From positions 1 through 9,103 of the forward strand of contig JAQYWI010000206.1 of assembly GCA_030145015.1 (NCBI GenBank): 9,103 nt of DNA, read 5' to 3'. The notes beneath the pieces are model-generated. The model ran no database searches. It was not told the DNA's origin and saw nothing but the letters and a program-made list of their open reading frames with translations. Numbering within the stretch: the first letter of the stretch is position 1; every line of letters begins with the position of its first letter. This document shows, one piece after another, positions 6,087 to 9,103 of this stretch. This stretch comes from Desulfobacterales bacterium. Lineage in GTDB: Bacteria > Desulfobacterota > Desulfobacteria > Desulfobacterales > JAHEIW01. The translations under genes and the position numbers were made by a program.

Positions 6087-7199
6087 ATGATTGTTGGAAT
6101 TCTAAAAGAAATCAAGGCTGATGAGAATCGCGTGTCTCTGTCTCCGGGCGGTGTTGAGTTCATGCGGCAAAATGGACATACGGTTCTGGTAGAAAAAAAT
6201 GCCGGCAACGCCAGTGGATTCGGGAATGCGCTTTATAAAGCGGCCGGAGCTGAGATTGCAGAATCTTCCAAGGATATTTTTAAGAAAGCCGAAATGATCA
6301 TGCGGGTTAAAGAACCGCATCCTTCCGAATTTGAGCTCATCAAAAAAGACCAGATTTATTTTGCCTATCTTCATCTGGCGGCATCGGAAGATGTGACCCG
6401 GGCAATAATCAACGCCGGATCGATCAATATTGCTTATGAAACCATTCAAAAGGCGGACGGATCCCTGCCGCTGCTCACCCCGATGAGCGAAGTGGCCGGC
6501 CCCATGGCGATTCAGGAAGGAGCCAAATATCTTGAGATGGCCCAGGGCGGACACGGTGTACTGTTAGGCGGTGTCCCCGGTGTGGATCCGGGCACCGTGA
6601 TGATTATCGGTGGCGGCGCTGTGGGCATTAATGCTGCCAAAATGGCCTGCGGACTGGGCGCCAAGGTTTACATCCTTGACATCGACCTGGATCGTCTGCG
6701 GTATTTGAGCGATGTGATGCCGAGCCATTGCATCACGTTGATGTCCAGTCCGGCTGCCATCCGCGATGTGCTGCCCAAGGCCGATGTTGTGGTGGGCGCT
6801 GTGCTGGTTCCGGGCAGTAAAACCCCCACCGTGGTTACCCGTGAAATGCTCAAAATTATGAAGAAAGGATCGGTTTTGGTAGATGTTTCCATTGATCAGG
6901 GCGGCTGTTTTGAGACCTCCAAAGAAACGACGCATGCCGATCCAACCTATTCGGTCGACGGTATCGTTCATTATGCCGTCAGCAATATGCCCGGGGCCTT
7001 GCCGAGAACATCCACCCTGGCCCTGAATAATGCAACCCTGCCTTACGCCGTTGAAATTGCGAATAAAGGCTGGCGCAGGGCCATGAAGGATAATCCTGAA
7101 ATCAAACTCGGTGCCAACGTGGTGCAGGGTCACGTGACCTATGAAGGGGTTGCGGAGGCCTTCGGGTTTAAGCTGATTAACATCGATAGTCTGCTGTAG
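6087..7199 (+). CDS. ald: Alanine dehydrogenase paralog 1 (R139P variant)
   Basis: NAD-dependent alanine dehydrogenase family, 370 aa: L-alanine + NAD+ + H2O to pyruvate + NH4+ + NADH in the catabolic direction, in the cytoplasm. The substrate and catalytic residues are at canonical numbers: Arg15 (ENRV), Lys75 (VKEP), His96 (YLHLAA), Asp270 (SIDQGGCFETS) and Asn300 (SNMPGA). The Rossmann loop GGGAVG spans 175-180, with Asp198 placed to bind the NAD ribose. The usually conserved AGRMA segment reads AGPMA here: codon 139 at 6501-6503 is CCC, where the downstream paralog has CGC. GAAAGGAAAC precedes the ATG, which lies 84 bp after the transaldolase-family gene. The dehydrogenase fold is certain; because of the change at 139 and divergent surface segments, a shifted amino-acid preference or altered oligomer behaviour is possible. 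Confidence 0.9.
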   Translation: MIVGILKEIKADENRVSLSPGGVEFMRQNGHTVLVEKNAGNASGFGNALYKAAGAEIAESSKDIFKKAEMIMRVKEPHPSEFELIKKDQIYFAYLHLAASEDVTRAIINAGSINIAYETIQKADGSLPLLTPMSEVAGPMAIQEGAKYLEMAQGGHGVLLGGVPGVDPGTVMIIGGGAVGINAAKMACGLGAKVYILDIDLDRLRYLSDVMPSHCITLMSSPAAIRDVLPKADVVVGAVLVPGSKTPTVVTREMLKIMKKGSVLVDVSIDQGGCFETSKETTHADPTYSVDGIVHYAVSNMPGALPRTSTLALNNATLPYAVEIANKGWRRAMKDNPEIKLGANVVQGHVTYEGVAEAFGFKLINIDSLL

Positions 7200-7287
7200 G
7201 CAAATTCTTTTGCTGTGAGGGTTTGCGGCTTGAAGCTTTTACCAGACTATAACTTTTCGATCCTGGATTGATAAAAAGGAGGCATTT

Positions 7288-8400
7288 ATGATTGTAGGCA
7301 TTTTAAAGGAAATCAAAACTGAAGAGAATCGCGTGTGTATGACCCCTGCCGGCGTGGAGGTCATGAAACAAAACGGTCATGCGGTTTTGGTCGAAAAAAA
7401 TGCCGGTACGGGCAGCGGATTTAATAACGCGGCATTTAAGGCAGCAGGCGCTGAAATCATTGATACTCCCAAAGAAATTTTTAAACGCGCTGACATGGTC
7501 ATGCATGTCAAAGAACCCCTGGCTGCCGAATATGATCTTATCCGCAAGGACCAGATCGTTTTTACCTATCTGCACCTGGCGGCCGCGGAAGAACTGACGC
7601 ATGTGCTGATTAAAGGCGGATCGATTGGCATTGCTTACGAGACCATCCAGAAAGAAGATGGTTCCCTGCCGTTGCTTACGCCGATGAGCGAGGTAGCCGG
7701 CCGCATGGCGATCCAGCAGGGCGCTAAGTATCTGGAAATGGCCCAGGGCGGCCATGGCGTTTTACTGGGGGGTGTACCCGGGGTCGATCCCGGCACCGTC
7801 GTCATCATCGGCGGGGGAATCGTGGGCACCAATGCCGCTAAAATGGCCTGCGGCCTGGGTGCCAAAGTGTATGTTCTGGACCTGGATCTGGAGCGATTGC
7901 GTTACCTCAGTGATGTGATGCCCAGCAACTGCTTTTTGCTGATGTCAAAACCGACCACGGTCCGCAGGTTGATCAAGGAGGCCGACGTCGTCGTCGGTGC
8001 CGTATTGATCCCGGGGGCCAAGGCACCCCGGCTGGTGACCCGCGAAATGCTGAAAACGATGAAGAAAGGCGCGGTGCTGGTGGATGTGGCGATTGATCAG
8101 GGCGGATGCTTTGAAACATCAAAGGCCACCACCCATGGCAAGCCGATCTACACCGTTGAAGGTGTGGTGCATTATTGCGTGGCAAACATGCCGGGGGCGG
8201 TGCCCAAAACATCCACCCTGGCGTTGACCAATGCCACGCTGCCTTACGCGGTTGAGATTGCCAACAAGGGCTGGAAAAAAGCCATGCAAAATAATCCTGA
8301 GATTAAGCTTGGGGCCAATGTGGTCAAAGGTAAAGTAACCTATCAAGGGGTTGCGGAGGCGTTTGGATTGGCGTATACGCCGATCGATAAACTTCTCTAA
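7288..8400 (+). CDS. ald: Alanine dehydrogenase paralog 2 (canonical residues)
   Basis: Second 370-aa alanine dehydrogenase, colinear with the first without any gap and about 75% identical by hand count (roughly 276 of 370 positions). All expected residues are present: Arg15, Lys75, His96, AGRMA with Arg139, GGGIVG (175-180), Asp198, Asp270 and Asn300. This is therefore the likelier bona fide alanine dehydrogenase of the pair. It would regenerate pyruvate and NADH from alanine formed by the downstream aminotransferase. A strong AAGGAGG site (around 7276-7282) precedes the ATG, 88 bp after the first copy. Third-position differences are frequent even in the most conserved stretches, so the duplication is old and not recently homogenised. 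Its TAA stop forms the first bases of the palindromic element that follows. Confidence 0.93.
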   Translation: MIVGILKEIKTEENRVCMTPAGVEVMKQNGHAVLVEKNAGTGSGFNNAAFKAAGAEIIDTPKEIFKRADMVMHVKEPLAAEYDLIRKDQIVFTYLHLAAAEELTHVLIKGGSIGIAYETIQKEDGSLPLLTPMSEVAGRMAIQQGAKYLEMAQGGHGVLLGGVPGVDPGTVVIIGGGIVGTNAAKMACGLGAKVYVLDLDLERLRYLSDVMPSNCFLLMSKPTTVRRLIKEADVVVGAVLIPGAKAPRLVTREMLKTMKKGAVLVDVAIDQGGCFETSKATTHGKPIYTVEGVVHYCVANMPGAVPKTSTLALTNATLPYAVEIANKGWKKAMQNNPEIKLGANVVKGKVTYQGVAEAFGLAYTPIDKLL

Positions 8401-8540
8401 AACTTGTTTCGGACCTCATCTAATGGCCGATGGCTGCGTTGTAAGCCGTTTCAAAATACTCACGTACTCCGTGTACGCTCCGTTTTTGAAACGCCTTACG
8501 CCTTGCCCTCGACCATTACCTGAGGCCCGAAGCAAGTTTT
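8399..8540. repeat. 142-bp imperfect palindrome (MITE/REP-like, possible terminator)
   Basis: The two arms fold on each other almost end to end. AAAACTTG (8399-8406) pairs with CAAGTTTT (8533-8540), TTTCGGACCTCA with TGAGGCCCGAA, TAATGGCCGA with TCGACCATTA, TTGTAAGCCGTTTCAAAA (about 8439-8456) with TTTTTGAAACGCCTTACG, and the tip is CGTAC-TCCGT-GTACG (8463-8477). RNA from it would form one long hairpin with a few internal loops. The outer end overlaps the last two bases of the ald stop codon. Its form is that of a non-autonomous palindromic repeat of the kind scattered in deltaproteobacterial genomes; the single copy here cannot prove mobility. It could attenuate or terminate transcription between ald and the aminotransferase gene, or stabilise the upstream mRNA. 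Confidence 0.7.
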
Positions 8541-8614
8541 AGAATCTTTTCTAATACATTAGATCTGGAACCATAATTATTGGAGCCAAACGAAATCAAA
8601 ATAAATATTTAGTT

Positions 8615-8620
8615 TATAAT
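8615..8620 (+). promoter_or_regulatory. Candidate -10 box before the aminotransferase gene
   Basis: A perfect TATAAT in an AT-rich stretch, 27 bp before the ATG at 8648. No good -35 box lies at 16-18 nt, so a separate promoter after the palindrome is only possible. The rest of 8541-8647 holds a small dyad CTAAT-AC-ATTAG (8551-8562) and the ribosome site. Confidence 0.25.
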
Positions 8621-8647
8621 TCTTAAAATTGTCGAAAGGAGAAAAGG

Positions 8648-9103
8648 ATGAAAAAGGAATTGAAAGACTGGTTTGTTCCGTGGTTAATGACCGCAAGAGA
8701 GTACAACACAGGCATTCTGGATAAGGCCTGGGCGCAACCGGATTATGCCCGCCTGATGTTGAACGAAAATCCGATTCAGCCCTCTGAAAAAGTAATCGAG
8801 GCCATTGCCGAGGCCGCCAGACACGGCAACTGGTATCCGGACAGCTTCAAGAAGTTAAGGACCAAAATCGGCGAAATGTATAATCTGGGCCCGGACAATG
8901 TTGCGCTTTGCAACGGCTCTTCGGAAACCATCGATGCCATGATGCGCGTTTTTATGCAGCCCGGAGATGAAATTATCATGTCCACCCCGACGTTTGAATT
9001 GTTTCCGGTGCGCGCAGAGCTGTGCGGGGCCAAGGCGGTGCAGATACCATTGCGCGAAGACGATCTGCAATATGATGTTGAAGGCATGCTCAAGGCCGTT
9101 AAC
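8648..9103 (+). CDS. Class I/II PLP-dependent aminotransferase, HisC-like (partial, N-terminal 152 aa)
   Basis: Fold-type I PLP enzyme, cut by the window end with no stop codon within the window. The visible 152 aa show an N-terminal extension of about 35 residues, then LNENP (38-42), WYPD (62-65), the PLP-phosphate segment NGSSETID (89-96) and PGDEIIMSTPTFELFP (105-120), which together define the histidinol-phosphate aminotransferase-like branch. PLP-lysine and the C-terminal arginine lie outside. AAGGAG (8636-8641) precedes the ATG by 6 nt. The neighbouring alanine dehydrogenases suggest use of pyruvate as amino acceptor rather than a role in histidine synthesis, since no his genes are near. 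Threonine-phosphate decarboxylase (CobD) and other HisC relatives remain possible. Confidence 0.85.
   Translation, partial: MKKELKDWFVPWLMTAREYNTGILDKAWAQPDYARLMLNENPIQPSEKVIEAIAEAARHGNWYPDSFKKLRTKIGEMYNLGPDNVALCNGSSETIDAMMRVFMQPGDEIIMSTPTFELFPVRAELCGAKAVQIPLREDDLQYDVEGMLKAVN

Noticed and set aside
6564..7133. 189-codon antisense open frame inside the first ald gene, with similar ones at 6102-6554 and 7303-7755
   Set aside because: They mirror the codon pattern of ald. The corresponding antisense frames recur in both paralogs simply because the sense strand is conserved.
7200..7287. Possible terminator or regulator between the two ald genes
   Set aside because: Only weak partial pairing (GGCTTGAAGCTT) without a following T run; nothing supportable.
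8370..8381. Perfect palindrome GGCGTATACGCC near the end of the second ald gene
   Set aside because: It lies within conserved coding sequence and does not match the TTAG-flanked operator dyad; likely chance.

Overview
The window looks like chromosomal DNA from an anaerobic, probably sulfate-reducing deltaproteobacterium (Desulfobacterota, Desulfobacterales-like). This rests on moderate GC, a Tat-dependent TRAP-type solute-binding protein, proteobacterial-style alanine dehydrogenases and a palindromic intergenic repeat of a kind I associate with those genomes. No rRNA, tRNA or other taxonomic marker is present, so the assignment is tentative. No phage, IS, CRISPR or tRNA gene was seen.

Left part (1-1760): a TRAP solute-binding protein gene leaves the window on the minus strand. 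Across a 518-bp intergenic region it diverges from a choline/aminoglycoside-kinase-fold phosphotransferase on the plus strand. The intergenic region holds candidate promoters for both directions, a 19-bp near-perfect palindrome and a GTGACGTCAC palindrome. Just past the kinase, on the minus strand, lies the decayed 3' end of a universal stress protein gene.

Middle (1888-4695): an SLC13-type anion/Na+ symporter with two central RCK_C (TrkA-C) domains on the minus strand diverges from a GntR/HutC-family regulator on the plus strand. A 20-bp operator-like palindrome centred on GTATATAC, plus a second smaller palindrome, sits at the predicted start of regulator transcription. This suggests autoregulation.

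Right part (4806-9103): four co-directional plus-strand genes follow the regulator: a 398-aa transaldolase-family enzyme with a Gln where classical transaldolases have the catalytic Glu, two tandem alanine dehydrogenase paralogs (about 75% identical by hand count), and the start of a HisC-like class I/II aminotransferase cut by the window end. A 142-bp imperfect palindrome begins within the stop codon of the second alanine dehydrogenase gene and separates it from the aminotransferase gene.

Working interpretation: the regulator, aldolase-like enzyme, alanine dehydrogenases and aminotransferase could form a catabolic unit. The aminotransferase would move an amino group onto pyruvate, and alanine dehydrogenase would regenerate pyruvate while releasing ammonium and NADH, as in the known taurine:pyruvate aminotransferase/Ald couple. 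The transaldolase-like enzyme would act on a carbonyl intermediate. The substrate cannot be read from this sequence.
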